Source of the DNA: GCA-002282575 sp964416645
GTDB lineage: Bacteria; Pseudomonadota; Gammaproteobacteria; Thiomicrospirales; Thiomicrospiraceae
Direction of reading: 5' to 3'
Length of the DNA: 30,648 nucleotides
NCBI GenBank assembly: GCA_964416645.1
Contig: CAYQEZ010000021.1
Coordinates: forward strand, 1-30,648
A model generated the notes under the pieces. It saw only the letters and a program-made list of their open reading frames with translations, did no database searches and was not told where the DNA came from. A program made the translations under genes and the position numbers. This document shows, piece after piece, positions 1 to 6,529 of the stretch (positions within the stretch are counted from its first letter, which is position 1; the number at the start of each line of letters is the position of its first letter).

Positions 1-82
1 TCATCTCATAAAACTGTCGTGTGGCATATTATGGGTACGGTCGGACGCTTACGTTACAGACCTTTTTTATTGCTACTCTTCT

Positions 83-883
83 TTATTTACGATACTGTTC
101 TGGCAATAAAGGCGCTAGGGTTTTCATCATAGCGGCTAGTAATTTTGGATTGGCGGCAACAATATTGCCAGAATTGAGGAAGTTTTCACCGCCAGCGAAG
201 TCGCATACCAGTCCGCCAGCTTCTTGTACAATTAATGCACCTGCGGCAATGTCCCAGCTGTTCAGCTTAAACTCCCAAAAACCATCAACACGACCCATCG
301 CTGTCCAAGCCAAATCTAACGCGGCAGAGCCGGGACGACGAATACCCGAGGTTGCTTTCATAAAGGTTTTCAGTGTTTCCATGTAAACGTCTAAATGATC
401 AAAGTCGCGGAAAGGAAAACCAGTTGCCAGCAAAGACTGATCAAGTGTACGTTGCTCGCTGACGCGAATACGACGATTATTCAGTTGCGCCCCAGCGCCA
501 CGAGAGGCCGAGAAGAGTTCTTGACGCATTGGGTCGTAAATCGCACCGTGCATGAGTTTGCCATTGTGTAGCACGGCAATAGATACCGAAAATTGTGGAA
601 AGCTATGTAAAAAATTAGTGGTGCCATCGAGCGGGTCAATGATCCACAAGTATTCATCATTGTCGCCGATAAAGCCGCTTTCTTCGCCTAAAATAGCGTG
701 CGAGGGGTAAAATTTACGAATCGTTTGTATAATGTCATCTTCTGCCATGCGATCGATTTCGCTGACATAGTCATTTTCCGATTTTTTTTCGATGGTCAGA
801 CGGTCTGTTTGTTGCATGTGACGAGTGATGATATCTCCGGCTCGGGTGGCAGCGCGACAAGCGACATTTAGAATAGGATGCAT
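83..883 (-). CDS. suhB: Inositol-1-monophosphatase SuhB
   Basis: A 266-residue Mg2+-dependent phosphatase of the inositol monophosphatase family. It hydrolyses myo-inositol phosphates; in enterobacteria SuhB also associates with the rRNA antitermination complex. The family's metal-binding motifs are all visible: GEES (residues 66-69), DPLDGTTNF (83-91) and WDIAAG (210-215). Its length equals the usual SuhB length. The ATG at 881-883 follows a good AAAGGAAA ribosome site. It is divergent from trmJ, which is the common gammaproteobacterial arrangement and favours SuhB over a CysQ-type paralogue. A second family member lies at 25288-26100, so function should be assigned with that paralogue in mind. 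The first 82 bases of the window downstream of it hold no recognisable gene or terminator. Confidence 0.93.
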   Translation of the reverse strand: MHPILNVACRAATRAGDIITRHMQQTDRLTIEKKSENDYVSEIDRMAEDDIIQTIRKFYPSHAILGEESGFIGDNDEYLWIIDPLDGTTNFLHSFPQFSVSIAVLHNGKLMHGAIYDPMRQELFSASRGAGAQLNNRRIRVSEQRTLDQSLLATGFPFRDFDHLDVYMETLKTFMKATSGIRRPGSAALDLAWTAMGRVDGFWEFKLNSWDIAAGALIVQEAGGLVCDFAGGENFLNSGNIVAANPKLLAAMMKTLAPLLPEQYRK

Positions 884-927
884 GGGTTTCCTTTAACAAA
901 CAAACAACATAAATTTTAATAAAGAAC

Positions 928-944
928 TTGGATAGATTATCCAA
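928..944. promoter_or_regulatory. Palindrome in the suhB/trmJ divergent region
   Basis: TTGGAT, five bases, ATCCAA: a perfect 6-bp-arm inverted repeat in the 120-bp gap between the two divergent genes. A TATTAT hexamer at 957-962 is a plausible -10 for trmJ, but I see no well-spaced -35. An operator role is only a guess. Confidence 0.25.
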
Positions 945-1003
945 TTAAACGGATTGTATTATACACGATTCGCGTTTATTTAAGAGATTCAAAGGACTGA
1001 CAA

Positions 1004-1789
1004 GTGTCGCTGGCTGACCTAACACAACAACTCAGTGCTATTCGCATTGTTTTGGTTGAAACCTCACACCCTGGCAATATTGGTTCTGTGGCTCGCGCTA
1101 TGAAAACCATGGGGTTAAGCCAGTTAGTTTTGGTTAATCCGAAAACCTTTCCCGATGGTTTGGCGACAGCCATGGCCAGTGGTGCAGCTGATGTATTGGC
1201 GTCAGCTCGTATCGTAGAAACTTTGTCTGAGGCGATAGCAGATTGCACCTTAGTGATTGGTACCAGTGCGCGCTTACGTGTGTCAGCATGGCCACAGGTT
1301 GATGCTAAGGGTGCAGCAGAAGTGCTCTTATCGCATCAACAACAAGCTGGTCAGACAGCGCTGGTATTTGGTCGAGAAAGTTCAGGTCTGAGTAATAGTG
1401 AGTTAGACTTATGTCATTATTTGGGGCATGTGCCGACCAATCCTAATTATGGTTCTTTGAATTTGGCCATGGGTGTGCAAATTTTTGCTTATGAGTTGTG
1501 GATGCAGGCGCAATGTCAAGCGGGCTGGGCAGAAACAGAACAGCAACCCAAAGAATTGGCAACTTCTGCGGCTTTGCAAGGTTTTTATCAACATTTAGAA
1601 TCAACATTGCAGGCTATTGAATTTCTCGATGACCGCAACCATGAACCTTTTATGCGACGCATGAAACGCCTGTTTGGTCGCATACAGTTAGAAGCGAATG
1701 AAGTCACCATGTTGCGCGGTACCTTGCGGCGTATGCAACGTATCGCGGGTTTAGCTAAAGGTGTTAAACAAACCAAGGAAACCGAATGA
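1004..1789 (+). CDS. trmJ: tRNA (cytidine/uridine-2'-O-)-methyltransferase TrmJ
   Basis: A SPOUT-class methyltransferase that 2'-O-methylates position 32 of tRNA anticodon loops using S-adenosylmethionine. It is 261 residues, with the N-terminal family signature VETSHPGNIGSVARAMK near residue 18 and the trefoil-knot motifs VFGRESSGLSN (about 122-132) and VPTNPNYGSLNLAMG, which form the cofactor pocket. I chose the GTG at 1004 because AAAGGA (991-996) sits at proper spacing and the protein then starts as family members do. Its stop overlaps the cysE start by 4 bp (ATGA), so cysE is probably translationally coupled. The trmJ-cysE-iscR order is widespread in gammaproteobacteria. Confidence 0.93.
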   Translation: MSLADLTQQLSAIRIVLVETSHPGNIGSVARAMKTMGLSQLVLVNPKTFPDGLATAMASGAADVLASARIVETLSEAIADCTLVIGTSARLRVSAWPQVDAKGAAEVLLSHQQQAGQTALVFGRESSGLSNSELDLCHYLGHVPTNPNYGSLNLAMGVQIFAYELWMQAQCQAGWAETEQQPKELATSAALQGFYQHLESTLQAIEFLDDRNHEPFMRRMKRLFGRIQLEANEVTMLRGTLRRMQRIAGLAKGVKQTKETE

Positions 1790-2595
1790 GTAGTTTGTGG
1801 CAGTTATGGAAAGCAGATGTGGCTTGTGTGTTTGCACGAGATCCGGCTGCACGTTCCACTTTGGAAGTTTTGTTAACCTATCCAGGTGTGCATGCAGTAT
1901 TTTGGTATCGACTTGCGAATCGCTTGTGGCATTGGAACTTTAAGCTATTGGCACGCTGGTTAATGACCATAGCACGCTGGTTAACTGGTGTGGAAATTCA
2001 TCCAGCTGCAACCATTGGGCAGCGTTTTTTTATTGATCATGGTATGGGTGTGGTGATTGGCGAAACGGCAGAAATTGGTGATGATGTGACGCTTTATCAT
2101 GGAGTCACCTTAGGCGGTACCAGTTGGCAAGAAGGTAAACGTCACCCGACCTTGGGTAATGGTGTCATTGTTGGCGCTGGTGCTAAGGTGTTGGGTCCAA
2201 TTTTGGTGGGGGATAATGCACGTATTGGCTCCAATGCCGTGGTGGTTAAACCTGTGGCAGAAGGAGTGACCGTTGTGGGTATTCCAGGACACGTAGTGAA
2301 ATCTAAAAAGGTTGATGAAGCTAAGCGTGCTCAAGCGCAGAGCTTACTGGGTTTTGATGCTTACGGTGTGGGCGCTGATGCACCTGATCCAGTTGAGCGT
2401 GCTATTCACGCATTGACAGATCATGTATTGGCGATTGATGCTCAGTTAAAAATGGCGCAGCAGGAGTTAGTTCGTTTGGGTTCTGTTTTACCTGAAGTGG
2501 AATTGCCTACTTTGGATGCATTTATGTTGGATGCTTGCGAAACGAAAACGAATGATGAACAGCATTATGCTGATTTTTCACCGCATAATACCTGA
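1786..2595 (+). CDS. cysE: Serine O-acetyltransferase
   Basis: Catalyses acetyl-CoA + L-serine to O-acetylserine, the committed step of cysteine synthesis. The 269-residue protein has a short helical N-terminal region and a left-handed beta-helix of hexapeptide repeats (about 70-170). The catalytic Asp-His pair lies in FFIDHGMGVVIGE (D84, H85), and a second conserved His lies in TLYHGVTLGG (H105). The C-terminal ~90 residues after the beta-helix are longer and more variable than in the EpsC-type enzymes it resembles and contain no motif I recognise. It overlaps trmJ by 4 bp. Its place next to iscR and iscA fits cysteine serving as sulfur donor for Fe-S clusters. Confidence 0.93.
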   Translation: MSSLWQLWKADVACVFARDPAARSTLEVLLTYPGVHAVFWYRLANRLWHWNFKLLARWLMTIARWLTGVEIHPAATIGQRFFIDHGMGVVIGETAEIGDDVTLYHGVTLGGTSWQEGKRHPTLGNGVIVGAGAKVLGPILVGDNARIGSNAVVVKPVAEGVTVVGIPGHVVKSKKVDEAKRAQAQSLLGFDAYGVGADAPDPVERAIHALTDHVLAIDAQLKMAQQELVRLGSVLPEVELPTLDAFMLDACETKTNDEQHYADFSPHNT

Positions 2596-2633
2596 CTGTT
2601 GCGCTAAGGTATTGCAGAATTCTGATCTGGTTG

Positions 2634-2658
2634 ATACCATACTAGATTAGTCAACTAT
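2634..2658 (+). promoter_or_regulatory. Predicted IscR type 1 operator overlapping the iscR promoter
   Basis: The 25 bases read ATACCATACT, AGATT, AGTCAACTAT. Compared by eye with the published E. coli type 1 consensus (ATASYYGACT, RWWWY, AGTCRRSTAT) they match at 22 of 25 positions, with the right half-site perfect. A -35-like TTGATA lies at 2631-2636 and a poor -10 (AACTAT, 2653-2658) is inside the site, so binding would block the promoter. Autorepression of iscR by [2Fe-2S]-IscR is the known arrangement in the family. Confidence 0.6.
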
Positions 2659-2678
2659 TCTGTCGGTGATACCTACTT

Positions 2679-3137
2679 ATGCGTCTTACTTCTAAGGGTC
2701 GGTATGCAGTTACTGCTATGCTAGACATTGCTATTCATCAGCCACATGGCGCCGTTTCTTTATCGGATATTGCCTCTCGTCAATGCATCTCGCTTTCTTA
2801 TTTAGAGCAGATTTTTACTCGCCTGAGAAAAGCTAAGTTGGTGAAAAGCGTACGTGGTCCTGGTGGTGGATATTTGATTGGTGCGCCGTTAACGGAAATT
2901 AGCGTGCAGAAAATTGTAGAGGCGATGAATGAAGATCTCGATGCTCGGCAATGTCGAGGTTCGGAAGACTGTCATGAGGGAACAGCTTGTCTCTCTCATG
3001 CATTGTGGGATGATTTATCGGCGATGATTGCGGGATTTTTATCACATATTACTTTGGCTGCTTTGTTAGAAAAGCGACATTTGGCGAGTAGTGGATCAAA
3101 TCAACAAATTAGTGTGGCGCAAATATTGCGTCGTTAA
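2679..3137 (+). CDS. iscR: Fe-S cluster regulator IscR (Rrf2 family)
   Basis: A 152-residue Rrf2-family transcription factor that senses Fe-S status. The N-terminal winged helix-turn-helix (about 1-70, starting MRLTSKGRYAVTAMLDIA) includes the conserved GPGGGY wing. The cluster ligands sit exactly where they do in E. coli IscR: C92, C98, C104 and H107, so it should bind a [2Fe-2S] cluster and act on both type 1 and type 2 sites. It is followed after 24 bp by iscA, but not by iscS or iscU. A near-consensus type 1 site precedes it (2634-2658), so autoregulation is likely. No strong ribosome site is visible before the ATG, but the start matches the family. Confidence 0.95.
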   Translation: MRLTSKGRYAVTAMLDIAIHQPHGAVSLSDIASRQCISLSYLEQIFTRLRKAKLVKSVRGPGGGYLIGAPLTEISVQKIVEAMNEDLDARQCRGSEDCHEGTACLSHALWDDLSAMIAGFLSHITLAALLEKRHLASSGSNQQISVAQILRR

Positions 3138-3161
3138 GTGCGTGCAAGAGGAGTGCAAACA

Positions 3162-3488
3162 ATGACAATTAATTTAACGCCCAGTGCGGTGGAACGCGTT
3201 CGTACCATGCTGGCCAAACGTGGTCATGGCATTGGTTTGTACTTAGGCACGAAAGTGAGTGGTTGTACGGGTTTCGCTTACGTTGTTGATTATGCGGATG
3301 AGGTCAAAGACTCTGATTTGGTCTTTGAGTTTGATGAAATTAAAGTCGTTGTACCACAAAAAAGTATGGAACAATTGAACGGCATGACCTTAGATTATGC
3401 AAAAAATGGATTGCTCAATGAAGGCTTCGAGTTTATTAATCCGAACGTGAAAGATATGTGTGGATGTGGTGAAAGTTTTAGTGTTTAG
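3162..3488 (+). CDS. iscA: Iron-sulfur cluster assembly protein IscA (A-type carrier)
   Basis: A 108-residue A-type carrier that accepts Fe-S clusters and passes them to apoproteins. The three ligand cysteines are present: C35 in SGCTGFAY and C100/C102 in MCGCGESF. The local sequence is closer to IscA than to ErpA or SufA. I start at the ATG at 3162 because AAGAGGA (3146-3152) is well spaced. An upstream in-frame GTG at 3138 would add eight unusual residues and has no ribosome site. It forms a two-gene group with iscR. The scaffold, desulfurase, chaperone and ferredoxin genes of a normal isc operon are missing from this place. A terminator-like hairpin and then a MITE follow directly. Confidence 0.9.
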   Translation: MTINLTPSAVERVRTMLAKRGHGIGLYLGTKVSGCTGFAYVVDYADEVKDSDLVFEFDEIKVVVPQKSMEQLNGMTLDYAKNGLLNEGFEFINPNVKDMCGCGESFSV

Positions 3489-3494
3489 TGGTTG

Positions 3495-3517
3495 TTGCTG
3501 GCCTCATCAGCCAGCAA
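3495..3517 (+). terminator. Hairpin after iscA
   Basis: TTGCTGGC, 7-base loop, GCCAGCAA: a perfect 8-bp stem starting 7 bp after the iscA stop. The following tract is only moderately T-rich (ACTCTTTA), and the MITE begins 8 bases after the stem, so the insertion truncated whatever tail originally followed. Confidence 0.6.
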
Positions 3518-3525
3518 ACTCTTTA

Positions 3526-3674
3526 GGGAACCTCTAAAAACCTCGCTTCGCTTGTTTTTAGACTTTCCAAGTTTATTTTTTAGCTGAAAGAAGGGGTTTT
3601 ATCACTGTGTTACATGCTATTTTTAGTAACCCCTTCCTTCAGACTTCCTACCCATTGGGTTATTAGAGGTGCCC
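3526..3674 (+). mobile_element. MITE-like non-autonomous element, copy 1 (149 bp)
   Basis: The ends form an imperfect 17-bp terminal inverted repeat: GGGAACCTCTAAAAACC on the left, and the right end read in reverse is GGGCACCTCTAATAACC (15 of 17 identical). It is flanked by a direct TTTA (3522-3525 and 3675-3678), a 4-bp target duplication. Inside are a subterminal hairpin (CTAAAAAC ... GTTTTTAG) and a larger inverted repeat with arms AAGGGGTT and AACCCCTT. There is no coding capacity. It lies between the 3' ends of convergent iscA and pcm. The same unit occurs inverted at 24151-24322. The transposase family that would move it is not identifiable from this window. Confidence 0.85.
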
Positions 3675-3687
3675 TTTAATATGAAGA

Positions 3688-4338
3688 TTAAAAGCTAAAC
3701 ACCATTTCAGATTTAGGACCAGCCAGCGGAGTGAGCTCCGTTTCAAACAGCGTTTCTTCTGTCCATTGTTGTTCTTCCGTTCGTGTGTAGCAAATCGCTT
3801 GCATCGCAGACCCCGTACCAATCACCACAACACAACGACCTCCCAAGGTCAATGATTTTAGCCAAGTCTCTGGTTTCATGACCACCGAGCCGTTAACGAC
3901 AATAACATCATATTGTTTGTTCAGCGACAAGTCGTAAGCGTTGCCCGTATGGCAATGAATGTTTTGGTGACCGAGCTGTGTCAGTTTGGATTTGGCCTGA
4001 TGTGCTAATTGCTCATCGATTTCAATGCTGTCCACCTCTTGGCAGAGTTTTGCTAACAGTGCTGTTTGGTAGCCCGAACCTGTTCCTACTTCAAGTGCCT
4101 TCTCGTTCGGTTGAGGATTCGTTGCCTGTAGAAATCGACCAATGATTTTAGGTTCTAACATCATTGATTGATCGCTTAATGGAATAGATGTTTCACTGTA
4201 AGCAAGACTTTCAAAGCCATTTGGCACGAACGGGTGACGTGGCGTTGCTGCCATGACGTCTAGAATTCGCATATCTAACACATCCCATGGACGGATTTGT
4301 TGTTCGATCATGTTAAAGTGCGCTAGGGCATAGTCCAT
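3688..4338 (-). CDS. Protein-L-isoaspartate O-methyltransferase family protein
   Basis: A 216-residue class I S-adenosylmethionine-dependent methyltransferase of the Pcm family. The cofactor-binding motif LEVGTGSGYQTALLAKL (about 82-98) is nearly identical to that of E. coli Pcm, and the N-terminal RHPFVP and AYSETSIPL segments also match. It diverges where substrate is recognised: the family's ISQPY becomes SDQSMMLEP, and the usual IVVTAAP stretch reads IVVNGSV. It therefore belongs to a side branch often annotated as PIMT whose repair activity on isoaspartyl peptides is not assured. The ATG at 4338 follows GCAGGAGT, a good ribosome site. Its 3' end lies 13 bp from the MITE; no partner gene is co-transcribed downstream. 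Confidence 0.82.
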   Translation of the reverse strand: MDYALAHFNMIEQQIRPWDVLDMRILDVMAATPRHPFVPNGFESLAYSETSIPLSDQSMMLEPKIIGRFLQATNPQPNEKALEVGTGSGYQTALLAKLCQEVDSIEIDEQLAHQAKSKLTQLGHQNIHCHTGNAYDLSLNKQYDVIVVNGSVVMKPETWLKSLTLGGRCVVVIGTGSAMQAICYTRTEEQQWTEETLFETELTPLAGPKSEMVFSF

Positions 4339-4433
4339 GTTTGACTCCTGCTATAAACTTAAAATTTTCTAGATTTTACCACAAACTGTATAGATAATCA
4401 GGTTTGACGTTTTCTTTGTCGCCTTAAACGACA

Positions 4434-4454
4434 AACCGAGCACTAGGCTCGGTT
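4434..4454 (-). terminator. sodB terminator hairpin
   Basis: Read on the minus strand: AACCGAGC, 5-base loop, GCTCGGTT, then the weak T-rich tail TGTCGTTT. It lies 22 bp after the sodB stop. A second hairpin (TTTGTCG, 7 bases, CGACAAA; 4415-4435) abuts it. The rest of the 138-bp gap up to pcm should hold the pcm promoter; I see only a TAAAAT -10-like hexamer (4373-4378) without a good -35. Confidence 0.6.
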
Positions 4455-4476
4455 GGCGTAAGGTAAAGCGTGTTGA

Positions 4477-5070
4477 TTAACCGTTAAAGCGCTCAGCTAC
4501 GTTGTTCCAGTTAACGACAGACCAGAAACCTTTTAGATAATCAGCACGGCGATTACGGTAGTCAACATAGTAGGCATGCTCCCAAACATCAACACCTAAT
4601 AAGGCATTTTTGCCCATTTGCAATGGATTGCCTGCATTGGAGCTGCTCACTAACTCTAGGCTACCATCGGCATTTTGAGCTAACCATGCCCAACCCGAAC
4701 CAAAGGTTGCCAATCCTGTAGCCTCGAATTTTGCTTTGAAATCATCAAAAGAACCAAAGCTTTTTGTGATTGCATCCATCAGTTTTCCTGTAGGTGCAAC
4801 ACCACCGCCAGCACTGGGTGGTGCCATCATCGTCCAGAATTGATTATGATTCCAATGTTGTCCAGCATTATTGAAAATACCACCAGCAGGCGCCGTTTTG
4901 ACGATATCTTCCAGGCTTTTGCCTTCAAATTCAGTGCCGACCACCAAACGATTAAGATTGTCAACATAAGCTTGATGATGCTTGGTGTGATGAAGGGTCA
5001 TGGTTTCTTCGCCAATATAAGGCGCCAAATCGTTATAAGCGTAAGGTAAAGCAGGCAAGGTGTGCGACAT
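4477..5070 (-). CDS. sodB: Superoxide dismutase [Fe]
   Basis: Converts superoxide to oxygen and hydrogen peroxide in the cytoplasm. The 197-residue protein has the four metal ligands H27, H75, D161 and H165 in the motifs TLHHTKHHQAY, NAGQHWNHNQFW and DVWEHAYYVDY. The outer-sphere glutamine is in the N-terminal motif (Q71, AGQHWNH), which is the Fe-type arrangement; Mn enzymes usually carry it in the C-terminal domain. I start at the ATG at 5070 (MSHTLPALPY), because GGAG (5080-5083) is 9 bases upstream; a longer frame from 5085 would begin inside that ribosome site. A sequence close to the IscR type 1 consensus lies 35 bp upstream (5105-5129), so Fe-S status may control it. Confidence 0.94.
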   Translation of the reverse strand: MSHTLPALPYAYNDLAPYIGEETMTLHHTKHHQAYVDNLNRLVVGTEFEGKSLEDIVKTAPAGGIFNNAGQHWNHNQFWTMMAPPSAGGGVAPTGKLMDAITKSFGSFDDFKAKFEATGLATFGSGWAWLAQNADGSLELVSSSNAGNPLQMGKNALLGVDVWEHAYYVDYRNRRADYLKGFWSVVNWNNVAERFNG

Positions 5071-5104
5071 GATCAAAAGCTCCAATAGAATCCTAGAGAA
5101 AATA

Positions 5105-5129
5105 ATACCTGACTATTTTACTCAGGATT
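5105..5129 (-). promoter_or_regulatory. IscR type 1-like site upstream of sodB
   Basis: On the plus strand the site reads ATACCTGACT, ATTTT, ACTCAGGATT. By eye it agrees with the E. coli type 1 consensus (ATASYYGACT, RWWWY, AGTCRRSTAT) at 22 of 25 positions, with the left half and spacer perfect. It matches the iscR-promoter site of this window at 16 of 25. Its core is also a plain inverted repeat, CCTGA, 9 bases, TCAGG. On the minus strand TAAAAT inside the site and TATTAT just after it are candidate -10 hexamers for sodB, so the site probably overlaps the promoter. Confidence 0.45.
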
Positions 5130-5451
5130 AGTTGTTAGTGCTAGTCCTAGACAAAGTTGCCTGTTGTTCAGTGACCCAGCGATCTTCTATTGTTTGTAAA
5201 GCGGAAGGATCACTTGGCGGTAGTTGCAGATAATAGCCATCGTTGCATAATGACTCATAGACTTTTTGACTATCCGCTCTTGCCAGTTTGCGACTGGGAG
5301 TCATGTCAAAGTCAATGACGTGATGTGACTGAGGGAATTGTTGTTGCAGTGCTTCAGGTAGCTTTTCCCATCCTAGTTTTTGTGAAAGATATAAATAGGT
5401 GGCTTCTTTTTTGAAATGACGATAGGTGCTTGTTGGAATAGCTACAGACAT
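5128..5451 (-). CDS. YcgL-domain protein (DUF709)
   Basis: A 107-residue protein with the small YcgL domain found in gammaproteobacteria, whose biochemical role is unknown. Recognisable family segments are the N-terminal YRHFKKEATYLYL, then KLPEALQQQFP, the middle SRKLARADSQKVYESL and the hallmark GYYLQLPP near the C-terminus. I place the start at the ATG at 5451 (MSVAIPTSTYR), which has TAGGAA upstream and matches family length; a longer frame from 5496 would add a 15-residue hydrophobic leader with no ribosome site. It is upstream of sodB on the same strand with a 57-bp gap containing the predicted IscR site, so sodB probably has its own promoter. Confidence 0.8.
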   Translation of the reverse strand: MSVAIPTSTYRHFKKEATYLYLSQKLGWEKLPEALQQQFPQSHHVIDFDMTPSRKLARADSQKVYESLCNDGYYLQLPPSDPSALQTIEDRWVTEQQATLSRTSTNN

Positions 5452-5512
5452 GATTGAAAAGATTCCTACAGTTAAATTTAAGTAAATAAGATCCATAACA
5501 GGGTAATGATGG

Positions 5513-5541
5513 TTGACCTAACTCTAGCGACTACCTAGAAT
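5513..5541 (+). promoter_or_regulatory. Sigma70 promoter for the NDUFA9-like gene and cca
   Basis: TTGACC (5513-5518), exactly 17 bases, TAGAAT (5536-5541). Each hexamer matches the consensus at 5 of 6 positions. It lies in the 130-bp divergent gap before 5582. Confidence 0.6.
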
Positions 5542-5581
5542 TGAGAGCTATGTTTTGTATTATAACGATTTGAGGTTGTGG

Positions 5582-6529
5582 ATGCGCGTCTTGGTATTAG
5601 GTGGTTCAGGTTTTGTCGGTCGTGCACTGATGCGTCAATTATCTTCCCAAGGGCATCAGCTGACTGTACCAGTGCGTCGTCCTGAGCGTCAGCGCGATTT
5701 GAGGCTGATTCCGAATGTTACGGTGCTGCCGATTGAACACTTTAGCGATTTGCAATTACGCAAGTTGTTACGCGGTCACGATGCGGTGATTAATTTAATT
5801 GGTATCTTGCATGAATCTGGAAAAACAACGTTTAGATCAGTGCACGTTGATTTAGTTCGTAAGTTAGCAATAGCCTGCGAGGTGGAAGGGGTGAGGAGGC
5901 TAATTCACATTTCAGCCTTGGGAGCGAGTGAAGAGGCACCGAGCCGCTATTTGCGCTCTAAAGCTGAAGCAGAGCGGATCATAGCCGCTACTGATTTAGA
6001 AGTTACTTTTTTGCGACCTTCCGTTATCTTTGGTGAGGGTGATAAGTTTGTTAATTCATTCGCTCGCCTACTGGCTTTAACACCGATTATGCCTGTGGTT
6101 TGTCCTAAATCAGAATTGTCACCTGTGTGGGTTGAGGATGTAGCGCGCGTTATTGTGAGTTCGCTCACAGATAAATCTGCTATTGGCCAAACCTATGAGC
6201 TCTGTGGTGTCCAGATTTATACGTTGATGGAGTTGTGGCAGTTGATTGCAGAAATGACAGGGCATAAAGTTGATTTTATGGCGCTGCCCGATGCCTTGTC
6301 GCGTTTTACGGCTCGTTTAATGGGATTGATGCCTTCTCCCATGATGACGTTTGATAATTACCTCAGTTTGCAAGTCCCTTCGGTTTGTAGTAAGGGTATG
6401 CCATTCGACATTCAACCGAGAAGCTTGCGCAGTTACGCGATGCAAGTGCTTGCTAAAGGTCGTGTGCGTCAACGTTATGATGACCTACGTCGCGTGGCTG
6501 GAAGAGATGCTTCGGATCGCATTGTGTGA
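5582..6529 (+). CDS. NAD(P)-binding protein, complex I NDUFA9-like (atypical SDR)
   Basis: A 315-residue atypical short-chain dehydrogenase of the NDUFA9/NmrA-like group. The nucleotide-binding loop is at the very N-terminus (MRVLVLGGSGFVGRAL), followed by INLIGIL, the HISALGA strand, the YLRSKAEAE helix in place of the classical YxxxK, and FLRPSVIFGEGD. Homologues are annotated as complex I NDUFA9 subunit-like proteins, but no nuo genes are nearby and the bacterial function is not established. I start at the ATG at 5582 since GAGG (5572-5575) is 6 bases upstream and the Rossmann motif begins at once. Its stop overlaps the cca start by 4 bp (GTGA), so the two are coupled; this pairing is seen in other proteobacteria. 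Confidence 0.82.
   Translation: MRVLVLGGSGFVGRALMRQLSSQGHQLTVPVRRPERQRDLRLIPNVTVLPIEHFSDLQLRKLLRGHDAVINLIGILHESGKTTFRSVHVDLVRKLAIACEVEGVRRLIHISALGASEEAPSRYLRSKAEAERIIAATDLEVTFLRPSVIFGEGDKFVNSFARLLALTPIMPVVCPKSELSPVWVEDVARVIVSSLTDKSAIGQTYELCGVQIYTLMELWQLIAEMTGHKVDFMALPDALSRFTARLMGLMPSPMMTFDNYLSLQVPSVCSKGMPFDIQPRSLRSYAMQVLAKGRVRQRYDDLRRVAGRDASDRIV

Noticed and set aside
3138..3161. Upstream GTG start for iscA
   Set aside because: The eight added residues are unlike the family and there is no ribosome site, whereas the ATG at 3162 has one.
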